The notes under the pieces: model-generated
What the model was told of the DNA's origin: nothing
What the model saw: the letters and a program-made list of their open reading frames with translations, nothing else
The model's database searches: none
Part shown: one piece after another, positions 32,106-41,657 of the stretch
How positions within the stretch are numbered: position 1 is the stretch's first letter
Layout of the letters: each line of letters opens with the position of its first letter
Made by a program: the position numbers and the translations under genes
From: Gammaproteobacteria bacterium
GTDB taxonomy: Bacteria; Pseudomonadota; Gammaproteobacteria; Steroidobacterales; Steroidobacteraceae
Assembly (NCBI GenBank): GCA_025358295.1
Contig: JANYJY010000022.1
Location: 62,001 to 126,000, forward strand
Length of the DNA stretch: 64,000 nt
Reading direction: 5' to 3'

Positions 32106-33206
32106 TCAGCGGTCCGTCGGGCGGGGTACCTGCTGGGTTATGCAGTGGATATTGCCCCCTCCCAGGAGCACCTCGCGGGTGGCGACTCCCAGCACCTTGC
32201 GCGTAGGGAATAGTCGCTTGAGCGCACGCAGTGCCGCGGCATCGTAGCGCTTGTCATACAGGGGCATTACGACGCACTTGTTCGCAATGTAAAAATTGAT
32301 GTAGGACGCCGGCAGGCGGTCACCCCCATTGCGTGGCTGGCTGCCGGCGCGCCGGTCGATCCCCGCTGCCTCTGCGGAAGTCATATAAAGGGGCCCCGGT
32401 TGGTGAATTTTGTGAATGCTCAATTCCCGGCCGCGCGCGTCGCGAGCCTTCCTGAGGCGCTGATAGGCATCGAGCGAGATCTCATACTGTGGATCTTTGC
32501 GGTCCGAGGTCCAGGTGAGAACCACGTGCCCGGGGCTGGTGAAGCAGGCCAGCTCGTCGATGTGCCCCCCGGTCTCGTCCAGGTGGACGCCCTTGTCCAG
32601 CCAAATCACGCAGGTGACACCGAGATAGCGCCGCAGCTGCTCCTCGATGTCGGACTTCGTCAAACCGGGGTTGCGGTTTGGGTTGAGCAGGCATTCTTCG
32701 GTGGTCAGGCAGGTTCCCTGGCCGTCGACGTGGATGGCGCCGCCCTCGAGCACGAATGGGGTTCGATACCGATCCGCGCCTTCGATCTCCAATACCTTTT
32801 GCGCAACCTCATCATCCCGATCCCAGGGAAAGTACAAGCCGCCGTCGAGTCCGCCCCAGGCGTTGAACGTCCAATCGACTCCCCGGCGACGCCCTTTGGC
32901 GTCGATGACGAACGTCGGCCCGCAATCGCGTATCCACGCATCGTTGCTGGTGAGTTCAACAACGCGCACAGACGGTGGCAAGCGGGCGCGCGCATTGCTG
33001 AATTGCGCCGCTGAAACGCCGACGGTCACGGGTTCGCCCGTGGCGATGGCGGCGGCGATCGTGGCGAATACGCTCTGCGCGGGCTTCGCGCCGGCGCGCC
33101 AATTGTCTGTGCGTTCGGGCCACAGCATCCAACAGCCGGTATGCCGCTCAAACTCCGCAGGCATGCGGAAGCCGTCCTTTTCAGGCGTTGATCTCAGTGT
33201 GCGCAA
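32106..33206 (-). CDS. aguA: Agmatine deiminase
   Basis: Hydrolyses agmatine to N-carbamoylputrescine and ammonia, the first step of the agmatine-to-putrescine route. Signatures of the peptidyl-arginine-deiminase-like fold are [52 protein letters not shown] and the nucleophile Cys in [11 protein letters not shown], 11 residues from the end. I prefer the TTG at 33206: AGGAG lies 7 bases upstream and L-R-T-L-R-S-T-P aligns with the usual M-S-R-T-L start. An ATG at 33227 would add seven residues. The next enzyme, AguB, is encoded 27 kb away. Confidence 0.94.
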   Translation of the reverse strand: MRTLRSTPEKDGFRMPAEFERHTGCWMLWPERTDNWRAGAKPAQSVFATIAAAIATGEPVTVGVSAAQFSNARARLPPSVRVVELTSNDAWIRDCGPTFVIDAKGRRRGVDWTFNAWGGLDGGLYFPWDRDDEVAQKVLEIEGADRYRTPFVLEGGAIHVDGQGTCLTTEECLLNPNRNPGLTKSDIEEQLRRYLGVTCVIWLDKGVHLDETGGHIDELACFTSPGHVVLTWTSDRKDPQYEISLDAYQRLRKARDARGRELSIHKIHQPGPLYMTSAEAAGIDRRAGSQPRNGGDRLPASYINFYIANKCVVMPLYDKRYDAAALRALKRLFPTRKVLGVATREVLLGGGNIHCITQQVPRPTDR

Positions 33207-33263
33207 TGCGAGTCTCCTGTCGCGCATGCTAGCATTGCGGTTAAATTTATAGGAGCGATTGGA

Positions 33264-34571
33264 ATGTCAGAAGCAAAGCCCGTGCATGTGAAAATCCCCG
33301 CCGGCGGCGAGAAGATCACCATCTCGAACGGCAAACTGCACGTGCCGGACCAACCCGTCATTCCGTTCATCGAAGGCGACGGCACTGGCCGCGACATCTG
33401 GCGCGCAAGCGTGCGGGTATTCGACGCGGCTGTGCAGAAAGCCTATGGCGGCAAGCGGAAAATTCACTGGATGGAGATATTCGCGGGCGAGAAGGCCAAC
33501 AAGGCCTACAACACCTGGCTGCCCGATGAAACCGTCACCGCCTGTCGCGATTACCTGATCTCGATCAAGGGACCGCTCACCACACCGGTGGGCGGCGGCA
33601 TACGTTCGCTCAATGTGGCGTTGCGCCAATTGCTGGATCTGTACGTGTGCTTGCGGCCTGTACGTTGGTTCAAGGGCGTGCCCTCCCCGGTCAAGGCGCC
33701 GGAAAAAGTCGATATGGTGATTTTCCGCGAAAACACCGAGGACATTTACGCCGGAATCGAGTTCGAGGCCGGCTCTGCCGATTGCAAGAAATTTCTCGAT
33801 CTGTTCAAGCAGAATTTCCCCAAGCAATTCACAAAGATTCGCTTCCCGGACAGTTCGGGCATCGGACTGAAGCCCGCGTCGAAGGAAGGGACAGATCGCT
33901 TGTTCCGTGCCGCCGTCGCCTATGCCATCGCCAACAAGCGCAAGAGCGTGACGATCGTGCACAAGGGCAACATCATGAAATTCACCGAGGGCGCTTTTCG
34001 CAATTGGAGCTATCAATTGGCGGAGCGCGAATTCCCGGAACAAGTATTCACCTGGGAACAATGGGAGCGCATCAAGGCCGACAAGGGCGAAAAGGAAGCC
34101 AACGCGCAGATGGATGCCGCCAAAAAGGCCGGCAAGGTCATCATCAAGGATGCTATCGCCGACATCACCCTGCAGCAAGTATTGACGCGTCCGGATGAAT
34201 TCGACGTCGTCGCCACCATGAATCTCAATGGTGACTATTTATCGGATGCACTCGCGGCGCAGGTCGGTGGTATCGGCATTGCGCCCGGCGGGAACATCAA
34301 CTACATGACCGGTCATGCAGTATTCGAAGCAACCCACGGCACCGCGCCGAAGTACGCGGATCTCGACAAGGTCAATCCCGGCTCCGTCATCTTGTCCGGT
34401 GAAATGATGTTGCGCTACATGGGCTGGCTGGAGGCCGCTGACGCCATCATCAGCGCAATGGACAAGTCCATTGCGCAGAAGACCGTAACCTATGATTTCG
34501 CGCGCTTGATGGAAGGAGCGACCGAGGTCAAGTGCAGCGAGTTCGGCGATATCATGATTCGCAACATGTAG
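33264..34571 (+). CDS. icd: NADP-dependent isocitrate dehydrogenase
   Basis: TCA-cycle enzyme producing NADPH and 2-oxoglutarate. The 435-residue protein has the phosphorylation loop [13 protein letters not shown] with S115, the serine that AceK modifies in E. coli. NADP preference is shown by the Lys-Tyr pair in [22 protein letters not shown] lies 8 bases before the ATG. The divergent aguA gene starts 57 bases away. The convergent neighbour is the soluble transhydrogenase, which would use the NADPH made here. Confidence 0.96.
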   Translation: MSEAKPVHVKIPAGGEKITISNGKLHVPDQPVIPFIEGDGTGRDIWRASVRVFDAAVQKAYGGKRKIHWMEIFAGEKANKAYNTWLPDETVTACRDYLISIKGPLTTPVGGGIRSLNVALRQLLDLYVCLRPVRWFKGVPSPVKAPEKVDMVIFRENTEDIYAGIEFEAGSADCKKFLDLFKQNFPKQFTKIRFPDSSGIGLKPASKEGTDRLFRAAVAYAIANKRKSVTIVHKGNIMKFTEGAFRNWSYQLAEREFPEQVFTWEQWERIKADKGEKEANAQMDAAKKAGKVIIKDAIADITLQQVLTRPDEFDVVATMNLNGDYLSDALAAQVGGIGIAPGGNINYMTGHAVFEATHGTAPKYADLDKVNPGSVILSGEMMLRYMGWLEAADAIISAMDKSIAQKTVTYDFARLMEGATEVKCSEFGDIMIRNM

Positions 34572-34581
34572 GGTGAAACGC

Positions 34582-36009
34582 TCAGCCGGCGTGCGCCAGC
34601 TGCAGATGCGGCGCCTGCGGCACCGATCGCTGTTTCATGACGTCGAATGCGGCGATTCGATACGCTTCGGACATCGTGGGAAAATTGAATATCTGCTCGA
34701 TGAAAAAATCCGCGGTGGCCCCGGCGGCAATCGCCGCCTGACCGAGATGCACGAGCTCGGTGGCGCCCTCGCCGATCACCTGACACCCCAGGACTCGCGC
34801 GGTACCCCGCTCGCATAGCAGCGCCAGGAATCCCACGGCTTCGCCGGCAATGTGCGCGCGCGCAACCTCCCCGAAATCCGCTCGGCCGACGATGATGTCT
34901 ATTTTCTTTGCGGCGGCGTCGCTTTGCGACAAACCGACGCAGGCGATTTCCGGGATGGTGTAAACACCGCTCGGCACCAGGCTGCCGGCGGCGGGGGGCG
35001 GCAATCCGAGCGCGGCCAGTGCGGCACGCCGGCCCTGATCGGCTGCCGCACAGGCCAGCGCCGGCGGACCGATGGCATCGCCGGCCGCAAAAATTCCAGG
35101 AATATTGGTTTCGAATCGCTCGTCCACTTGCACATGGCCGCGGCTGCTGATGGCGAGCTGCAGCCGATCGAGACCGATGCCGTCGAGATTCGCCACCCGT
35201 CCGAATGCCGCGAACACGATGTCGGCGCTCAACGCGGTGCCGCTGCGCAGCTGGACTTCCACCTGGGAGAAGCCATCGAAGCGTGCGCCGGCAACTTCCG
35301 CGCCGCCTTGATAGGTGCCGCCCATCGCTTGGAAGGCGCTCAAGAATCCCTTGCGCAGCGGCGCGTCGAGAAAACCCAAGGGTTCCGCAGCCTTGTCCAG
35401 CAATGTCACGGCGCAGCCCAACGCCGCGAATATGGAAGCGTATTCACACGCGATGACGCCGCTGCCCAGCACCACCATGGAGCGCGGTAGGTAGGGCAGG
35501 CTCAAAATGGAATCGCTGTCGAGAATGTGCTCGTGGTCGACTTCGATCGAGGCCACGTGGCGCGGCCTCGAACCGCTTGCCAGCAGGATCCGCGGTGCGC
35601 GCACCACCATCCTCGATCCGTCCAGGCGCTGCACCTCGATGCGATTGGCATCCAGAAAGACCGCGCGGCCGCGAATCAACTCAACTTGATTGCGCAGAAG
35701 CTGCGCCTGCAAATACCGGTCTTGAGCGGCAATGACGATATCGACGCCGTGCAGCAAGGCGGACAACGGCGCGTCGCCGCGCAGCTCCACCGCCAAGGAC
35801 GAGGCACTGCCCTGCATCCGCCGGTAGCGCAGCGCCTGTTCGCGCAGGGCCTTGCTGGGAATCGTGCCGGACAGCAGGCAGGAGCCGCCTACCTGGGCAT
35901 CCCGCTCGATGATCGCCGCACGAAATCCCGACTTTGCCGCTTGAATGGCAGCCTTCTGGCCCGCCGGCCCAGAACCCACGCACAAAAAATCATAGGCCTC
36001 CGGCTGCAT
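34582..36009 (-). CDS. sthA: Soluble Si-specific NAD(P)+ transhydrogenase
   Basis: Flavoprotein that moves reducing equivalents from NADPH to NAD+. It starts with the FAD-binding VGSGPAGQKAAIQAA. The next motif GGSCLLSGTIPSKALRE has a single Cys, where dihydrolipoamide dehydrogenase and related disulfide reductases have two; this marks SthA. The NAD(P) site is VVLGSGVIACEYASIF, and the C-terminal interface block is FNFPTMSEAYRIAA. At 475 residues it has normal length. It is convergent with icd, with ten bases between the stops. Confidence 0.93.
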   Translation of the reverse strand: MQPEAYDFLCVGSGPAGQKAAIQAAKSGFRAAIIERDAQVGGSCLLSGTIPSKALREQALRYRRMQGSASSLAVELRGDAPLSALLHGVDIVIAAQDRYLQAQLLRNQVELIRGRAVFLDANRIEVQRLDGSRMVVRAPRILLASGSRPRHVASIEVDHEHILDSDSILSLPYLPRSMVVLGSGVIACEYASIFAALGCAVTLLDKAAEPLGFLDAPLRKGFLSAFQAMGGTYQGGAEVAGARFDGFSQVEVQLRSGTALSADIVFAAFGRVANLDGIGLDRLQLAISSRGHVQVDERFETNIPGIFAAGDAIGPPALACAAADQGRRAALAALGLPPPAAGSLVPSGVYTIPEIACVGLSQSDAAAKKIDIIVGRADFGEVARAHIAGEAVGFLALLCERGTARVLGCQVIGEGATELVHLGQAAIAAGATADFFIEQIFNFPTMSEAYRIAAFDVMKQRSVPQAPHLQLAHAG

Positions 36010-36011
36010 CG

Positions 36012-36878
36012 CTAGATGCCCGCTTGACCGCGTACGTGATCGATTTTTGCCAGCATGCGCCGCCGATCGTCGGGAAATACGCCGAGCTGCTCGAAAACCG
36101 GACTGTCGATCACGACATCTTCATCCAGCAACTGCGGGTGCATGGTGTGCGCGGCCAACAGATGAGCCGCGTGCACGGTTCCGGCCAAATCGCTCTGGCT
36201 CGATTCACGGTAGTTGCGCCAATCGCTCGCGGCGTCCTGAACGTCCTTCGGCAGCAGCCAACCATTCATCAAGAGGCGACCGAACACAGGCTCGAACTCC
36301 ACCACAAGATCGCCGAAAGTGCGCGTGTCCATGACCGTGCGGTGTTCCAATTCGAAGCGCGACAGGATTTTCAACGCCAGCGCGGCGCCGGTGCGATGCA
36401 TCAGGGCCGCCAAAAAGGCACTCTCGACATGTTTGCGGCGTTCGCGTGCGATCTCCTTGGCCCATAGGCCGGCCAGCCAAGCCTCACGCCACAACTCTTC
36501 TGCTTCCGGCTCATGACCATGAGCAACGAACACTTCGCCGCGCAGCATCACCGCCATGGTGATATTGCGAACCTCGGCGACGCCCAGCCATGAAACCGCC
36601 TGCTGCAGTGACACGATTGCAACCCGCGGCCGAAGAGCCGGAGAATTCGCCACCCGCATGATCTCGCCGGCGAGCGCCGGATCGGATTGAATCAGTTTCG
36701 CCAGTTGGGCCGAATCGGTGACTTCCTGGGCAGTGAGCTCGGCGAGTTGCACGCACACTCGCGGCAGAGGCGCGATGCTTTGCGGGCTGCCGGCGGATTG
36801 GCTCAGATATTCACGCGCCGCCTGAGAGTTAAGCGAGGAAAGGACAACGACGGACTCGAGACTCACCGGCCACCCCAC
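36012..36878 (-). CDS. HDOD domain signalling protein (first copy)
   Basis: A 288-residue cytosolic protein made mainly of one HDOD domain (about 38-240), a relative of HD-type phosphohydrolases that lacks the HD metal pair. Recognisable parts are PLPRVCVQLAEL, LIQSDPALAGEIMRVANS, QQAVSWLGVAEVRNI and the helix AFLAALMHRTGALAL-like segment. HDOD proteins act as signalling scaffolds, often with c-di-GMP networks or motility. It starts at GTG, two bases upstream of sthA. A second HDOD gene lies 1.3 kb further, beyond a PLP enzyme gene. Confidence 0.88.
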   Translation of the reverse strand: MGWPVSLESVVVLSSLNSQAAREYLSQSAGSPQSIAPLPRVCVQLAELTAQEVTDSAQLAKLIQSDPALAGEIMRVANSPALRPRVAIVSLQQAVSWLGVAEVRNITMAVMLRGEVFVAHGHEPEAEELWREAWLAGLWAKEIARERRKHVESAFLAALMHRTGAALALKILSRFELEHRTVMDTRTFGDLVVEFEPVFGRLLMNGWLLPKDVQDAASDWRNYRESSQSDLAGTVHAAHLLAAHTMHPQLLDEDVVIDSPVFEQLGVFPDDRRRMLAKIDHVRGQAGI

Positions 36879-36957
36879 ACTTCAGCGCGTCAACCCTCCT
36901 AGATCGGCACGCGGATAGGATGCTTTAGGTGCATCCAACAAGGGGCTGAAGAATATG

Positions 36958-38130
36958 TTAACTGAAAGCCCGATCAAGCGCCTGACTGAGATCCTGAATG
37001 AGATCCTCGACGTCCTCCAGACCAATGGACAAGCGCACGGTTCCGCGGGTGATCAGCGCTGCCGCCCGCTGCTCCGCCGTGTATTCATTGCCGGCCAACA
37101 ACTGCGGCGGCATCACCAACGACTCCGCGGATCCCACGCTGGCTGAAATTGAGAACAGCTGCAGCGCCTCGGCAAAGCGGGCGCCCTGCTCCAGGCCCCC
37201 GTCCAGCTCGATCGTCACCACCGCGCCGAAATCGGTCATTTGCCTACGGGCCAGCGCGTGCTGGGGATGGCTTTCAAGTCCCGGATAGTAAACGGCTTTG
37301 ACCCGCGCATGGCTTTTCAAAAATAGGCCCGCCGCCTGCGCGTTCGCGCACTGCCGTTCATAGCGCAGGAAATACGTGCGCATCCCCCGCTGAATGAGAA
37401 ATGCGGCGTGAGGATCGAGAGTCGGACCCATAGATGAGAGGTCCTTGCGCATGGCATCGATGAGCTCGCCGCGGGCAATAATGGCGCCGCCCATCACATC
37501 GCCATGGCCCGACGCGTACTTCGTGAGGCTGTGCAGGTAAATATCGATATCGTAGGCGCCGTGGTTGTGAAATCCTGCAAAGGTGTTGTCGAGCACCGTC
37601 AGGGCGCCCGCTCGCCGTGCCTGCTTGGTCAGATGTTCGATGTCGGCAATCTTGGTGACTGGGTTGGTGGGGCTTTCGAATACCACCAGGCGAGTGGGCG
37701 ATTCGCGCAGTACGCGCTCGATGCCCGCTAGATCCTCGATGGACAGCAGGGTGTGAGTCACACCGAATTTCGCCAGCAAATGCTGCACGATGTAACGCGT
37801 TGGACCATAGGATTCGATGAAGGCGAGAATGTGATCGCCCTGCTTGCACAGCGATAGGAGGCTTGCCGCGATGGTCGCCACGCCCGACCCTGTCAGCAGA
37901 CAATCGTCTCTGCCCTGTAGCTGCGCCAGCAGCAGTTGCAATTGCTTCAGGGTGGGGTTCGAGGATCGCGAATAGAAAAAGCCGTCTCTCTCGCCACGCA
38001 GGTAGCTTAAGGTCTCAGCCGTGTCATCGAAGGAGAACTTCACGGACTGATAGATCGGCGCCACGAGGGAACGATTGTCCTCGGGCATGGGAACAGCGGG
38101 CGGATGGTTCACCAGCGTGTTGTTTTTCAT
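36958..38130 (-). CDS. Cystathionine gamma-synthase/lyase family PLP enzyme
   Basis: PLP enzyme of the Cys/Met metabolism class (fold type I), about 390 residues. The cofactor lysine is in HSLTKYASGHGDVMGG. Other family blocks are FFYSRSSNPTLKQLQ, LTGSGVATIAASLLSL, FESPTNPVTKIADI and SVGSAESLVMPP. Whether it is a synthase, lyase or methionine gamma-lyase cannot be decided by eye. I prefer the ATG at 38130; a GTG at 38139 is also open. It sits on the same strand between the two HDOD genes, 79 bases from one and 62 from the other, with no other sulfur-metabolism gene nearby. Confidence 0.88.
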   Translation of the reverse strand: MKNNTLVNHPPAVPMPEDNRSLVAPIYQSVKFSFDDTAETLSYLRGERDGFFYSRSSNPTLKQLQLLLAQLQGRDDCLLTGSGVATIAASLLSLCKQGDHILAFIESYGPTRYIVQHLLAKFGVTHTLLSIEDLAGIERVLRESPTRLVVFESPTNPVTKIADIEHLTKQARRAGALTVLDNTFAGFHNHGAYDIDIYLHSLTKYASGHGDVMGGAIIARGELIDAMRKDLSSMGPTLDPHAAFLIQRGMRTYFLRYERQCANAQAAGLFLKSHARVKAVYYPGLESHPQHALARRQMTDFGAVVTIELDGGLEQGARFAEALQLFSISASVGSAESLVMPPQLLAGNEYTAEQRAAALITRGTVRLSIGLEDVEDLIQDLSQALDRAFS

Positions 38131-38192
38131 ACTTCGCACGATAATCGAGCGCCGCCCGCATTGAAAGCGACCATTTTACCCGCGCTTGCCGT

Positions 38193-39083
38193 CTAAGGCG
38201 CGAGGTAGCGGTCCAGCTCAGCGCTGATGCCGGCGGCCGCGTCGAACAAAGCCTCGCCGTCGGATTCAGTCAGCCCCAGATCCAGGTAGGCCGCCGTCGT
38301 CATGAGCAGATCGCGGCCCAAGCGCGTGGCGTCGAGCAAGGTGAAATCCGCGAGCGCGTGCGCCACATTCACCACATTGCATTCGAATCCCGCGAAGCCA
38401 GCCGACTCGTACGCCTGCCATTGCGCCGTCACGGTGAGTATGGGTGACGGTAAGGACCAGGCGGCAACCACGCGCGCACCCACGGGGTGGTGAAATGTCT
38501 CGATGAGACGGTCGTAGTCCTCGCCGGTCAGTTTCTTGCCCGCGGCTTGGGCAACCTCATACACCGCAGCCAAGGTCACCACCTTGCCGATGTTGTGCAG
38601 CAATCCGCACAGGTAGCACGTGCCGGTTTCTCGAGCCAGCATATGGGCCAATTGCCGCGACCACAGTGCGCTCGCCAGCGAGTGACGCCACAAGCGCCTT
38701 GCCTTGTGCTGTTGTCCCTTCACGTCCAAAATTTTTCCCTGCAATGCCAGCGTAAAGGCCAGGTTCGCTACTTCGTCGAATCCCAGCCAGGCGATCGCAT
38801 GCGGCAAAGTCTTGATGGGCGATGCGGGTCGTTTCGCCGCGGATCCCGCGACGCGCAACACATGCATGGTAAGCGCCGGATCCGCGTTGATGATGTCCGC
38901 GAGTTGCTGTGCGTTGGCCGAGTCATTGGGCCCGGTGCGCGCGACGCGAAAGGCCACCTCCGGCAATAGCGGCACCGCCAGATCATCGCCCGCCAGACAT
39001 CGTTCGAAGAGGCCGTGGACGATCTCGCAACTACCCAGCTCGACCGGCACGCGGCTTGTGGGTGACATCGGTAGTTCCTGCAT
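38193..39083 (-). CDS. HDOD domain signalling protein (second copy)
   Basis: A 296-residue HDOD protein, paralogous to the one at 36012-36878: LLPEVAFRVARTG, IINADPALTMHVLRVAGS, LPHAIAWLGFDEVANLAF and CGLLHNIGKVVTLAAVYEV align with the same order of blocks. The segment LHNIGK keeps an HD-like His but not the full metal site. No output domain is attached. A divergent promoter region of 77 bases separates it from the pseudogene at 39161. Role probably regulatory; target unknown. Confidence 0.88.
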   Translation of the reverse strand: MQELPMSPTSRVPVELGSCEIVHGLFERCLAGDDLAVPLLPEVAFRVARTGPNDSANAQQLADIINADPALTMHVLRVAGSAAKRPASPIKTLPHAIAWLGFDEVANLAFTLALQGKILDVKGQQHKARRLWRHSLASALWSRQLAHMLARETGTCYLCGLLHNIGKVVTLAAVYEVAQAAGKKLTGEDYDRLIETFHHPVGARVVAAWSLPSPILTVTAQWQAYESAGFAGFECNVVNVAHALADFTLLDATRLGRDLLMTTAAYLDLGLTESDGEALFDAAAGISAELDRYLAP

Positions 39084-39160
39084 GGCTCATATTAACGGCC
39101 GGCTCACGCATGTCTTGAGGCGCGCATTCCGACCCCATAAATGCGTAAAATCAACTGCAT

Positions 39161-41609
39161 ATGAACGCCGTTGCCGATATATCGGGGTACGCCCGACGCC
39201 GTGAAGATCTCGAACCTGAATCGCGGTTGCGGGAAATCCCCTATAACTAGCCTCACTGGCCGATTGAGAAATCGTCATCCGCCTGCTGGGCGACGATGCG
39301 TGGGGCGTTCTCGATGATCTGCGCACCGATCAAGCACACCGACGCGTTCAAGATCAACGAGGACGTGGTCATTCCGCTCGAACGGCTCGGCGAATACACC
39401 GACGCCATCGAACGCATCAACATCGAACTGTCGATCCGCAACAAGCTCGAGCTGCTCGACGCCCTCGACGACTATTTCTCGGGCGACATCAAGGCGGGAA
39501 AGACCGCCGATGTCGACATGCGACGCAAGAGGGAGGCTCACGACCTGCTGGCCGGTGCCCGCGCGCGTTGGCAGTACTTGCTCGGCGCCGTGGACACGCC
39601 GGTGGGCGAGGCGCGGGCCGAGCTGGATGCCCGAGGAATCACGCTGCCGGTCGAGGCCCTCGGAACCATATTCGATAAGTTGCAAGACCGCAGCATTCGA
39701 GTGAGCTGGAAATCAGAAGTCCTCGCCAGCCTGACTCGAATATTCGGCGGCGCCGCCTTCGCACAGGTGCTCGCAGAGTGCGAGGCCGTGCACAAGCGCG
39801 TGCTGCAGGGACGCGTGTTCGTCGCCCTGCACATGCACGCCGGCGACGGCAACGTGCACACCAACATCCCGGTGAATTCCGATAACTATGCCATGCTGCA
39901 CGCCGACAACCGCACTGTGGCGCGTATCATGCGAATTGCGCGATCTCTCGATGGCGTGATTTCCGGCGAACACGGCATCGGCATCACCAAGCTCGAGTTC
40001 CTCACCGAAGCGGAACTCGCGTCGTTTCGCGCCTACAAAATGCGGATCGATCCCGACGGCCGGTTCAACAAACATAAATTGATGCCTGGCAGTGATTTGC
40101 GCCACGCCTACACGCCGAGCTTCGGGTTGTTGGGGCACGAATCCTTGATCATGCAGCAGTCGGACATCAATACGATCTCCGATGCGATCAAGGATTGCCT
40201 GCGCTGAGGCAAATGCAAGCCGGTATGCGCCACCCATGCGCCGCGCGCCAATTTATTGTATTCGCCGCGCGACAAAATTCTGGCGACATCGCTGCTGATC
40301 GAGGCATTTTTTATACGAAGAGCAGACGCGCCGCGGCGTCTCTCTGCAGCATTGGGACGAGCTCTCCGACGTGGCCGATCACTGTACCGTCTGCCATAAA
40401 TGCGAATCGCCCTGCCCTGTCGATATCGATTTTGGCGATGTTTCCATGGCTATGCGCGACCTGCTGCGCCGCATGGGGAAGAAGCGCTTCAATCTCGGCA
40501 ACGCCGCATCCATGTTCTTCTTGAATGCCACCAATCCTGAGACCATCAAACTCACCCGCAAGGTCATGATCGACTGGGGCTACAAGGCACAGCGCGCCGC
40601 CAATGGCGCGTTGAAAACCTTTGCCAAGGCGTAAACCAAACGCCCGCCGGCGACCGAAGGCAGGCCCCCGATCAAGGAGCAGGACTTCCACTTCGTCAAT
40701 AGGCGCATGCCCGGCGGATTGCCGAAGAAGACCGCGCGGGCATTGCTCGACATCGAGGACCGCAATTACGTACCCATCATTCGCGATCCGCTCAAGACCA
40801 ACAGCGAATCAGAAGCGGTGTTCTATTTTCCAGGCTGCGGCTCGGAGCGCTTGTTTTCACAGGTGGGTCTCGCGACCCAGGCCATGCTGTGGCATGTCGG
40901 CGTGCAGACCGTGCTGCCCCCGGGGTATTTGTGCTGCGGTTACCCGCAAAGGGGCGCCGGCGAATTCGACAAGGCCGAGAAGATCATCACCGATAATCGC
41001 GTGCTGTTTCACCGTGTCGCCAACACGCTGAATTACCTCGATATCAAGACGGTGGTAGTGAGCTGCGGAACCTGTTTCGATCAGCTTCAGGGATACAAGT
41101 TCGAGGAGATTTTCCCCGGCTGCAAGATCATGGACATTCATGAATACCTGATGGAAAAAGGCGTTCGGCTGGAAAACGTCACCGGCGTGCGCTACCTGTA
41201 TCACGATCCCTGTCATTCGCCCATGAAGAAGCACGATGCACTGAAAGTCGTGAATACCCTGATGAACAGCGAACAAAACGGACAGATCCAGAAGAACGAC
41301 CGATGCTGCGGCGAGTCCGGCACGCTCGCCATCAGCCGACCCGACATATCGACTCAGGTGCGCTTTCGCAAGGTAGAGGAATTGCGCGGTGGTGTCGACA
41401 CCATGCGCGCGGCAGGTCACCGCGGCGAGATCAAGATTCTGACATCCTGCCCGTCTTGCTTGCAGGGCCTGAAGCGCTACAACGCCGACACTGAGACGGA
41501 CGCCGATTACATCGTGATCGAAGTCGCTAAAAATCTACTGGGACCGGACTGGCTGCCGCAATACGTACAGCGCGCCAACGCCGGGGGCATTGAAAGAGTG
41601 CTGGTCTGA
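39161..41609 (+). pseudogene. Decayed FAD-linked oxidase/4Fe-4S/CCG-domain oxidoreductase (DUF3683 type)
   Basis: Remnant of a large fused oxidoreductase (normally well over 1000 residues; N-terminal DUF3683, FAD domains, ferredoxin-like part and two CCG domains). The ATG at 39161 starts ...RLREIPYN, then TAG at 39248. One base is missing there, and the continuing frame EIVIRLLGDDAWGVLDDLRT also has CGA changed to TGA at 39265. At about 39325 sequence jumps to the FAD-oxidase C-terminal domain (IKHTDAFKINEDVV...), so the whole FAD-binding domain is deleted. TGA at 40205 replaces the second Cys of CLRCGKC. A six-T run at 40307-40312 has one extra T. TAA at 40632 replaces an expected CAA. The last 300 residues (CCG domains: CCGYPQRGAGEF, DRCCGESGTLA) are intact. 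Clearly non-functional as a whole. Confidence 0.9.
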
Positions 41610-41612
41610 AGC

Positions 41613-41633
41613 GGGCCTGCGACGCGCAGGCCC
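41613..41633. terminator. Strong hairpin between pseudogene and S10 peptidase gene
   Basis: A perfect 8-bp stem (GGGCCTGC at 41613-41620, GCAGGCCC at 41626-41633) with a 5-base loop sits just after the pseudogene stop and 24 bases from the convergent peptidase stop. No U tract follows, so it may act as a barrier or attenuating hairpin for both directions. Confidence 0.5.
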
Positions 41634-41657
41634 CCGACCCCATTCAGACATTCCGGT

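Noticed and set aside
40205-40207. UGA in place of a Cys codon in a 4Fe-4S motif, which could suggest selenocysteine.
   Set aside because: The same gene has two more nonsense codons, two indels and a large deletion, and no SECIS-like hairpin was evident after the UGA. A TGC to TGA mutation in a pseudogene explains it.
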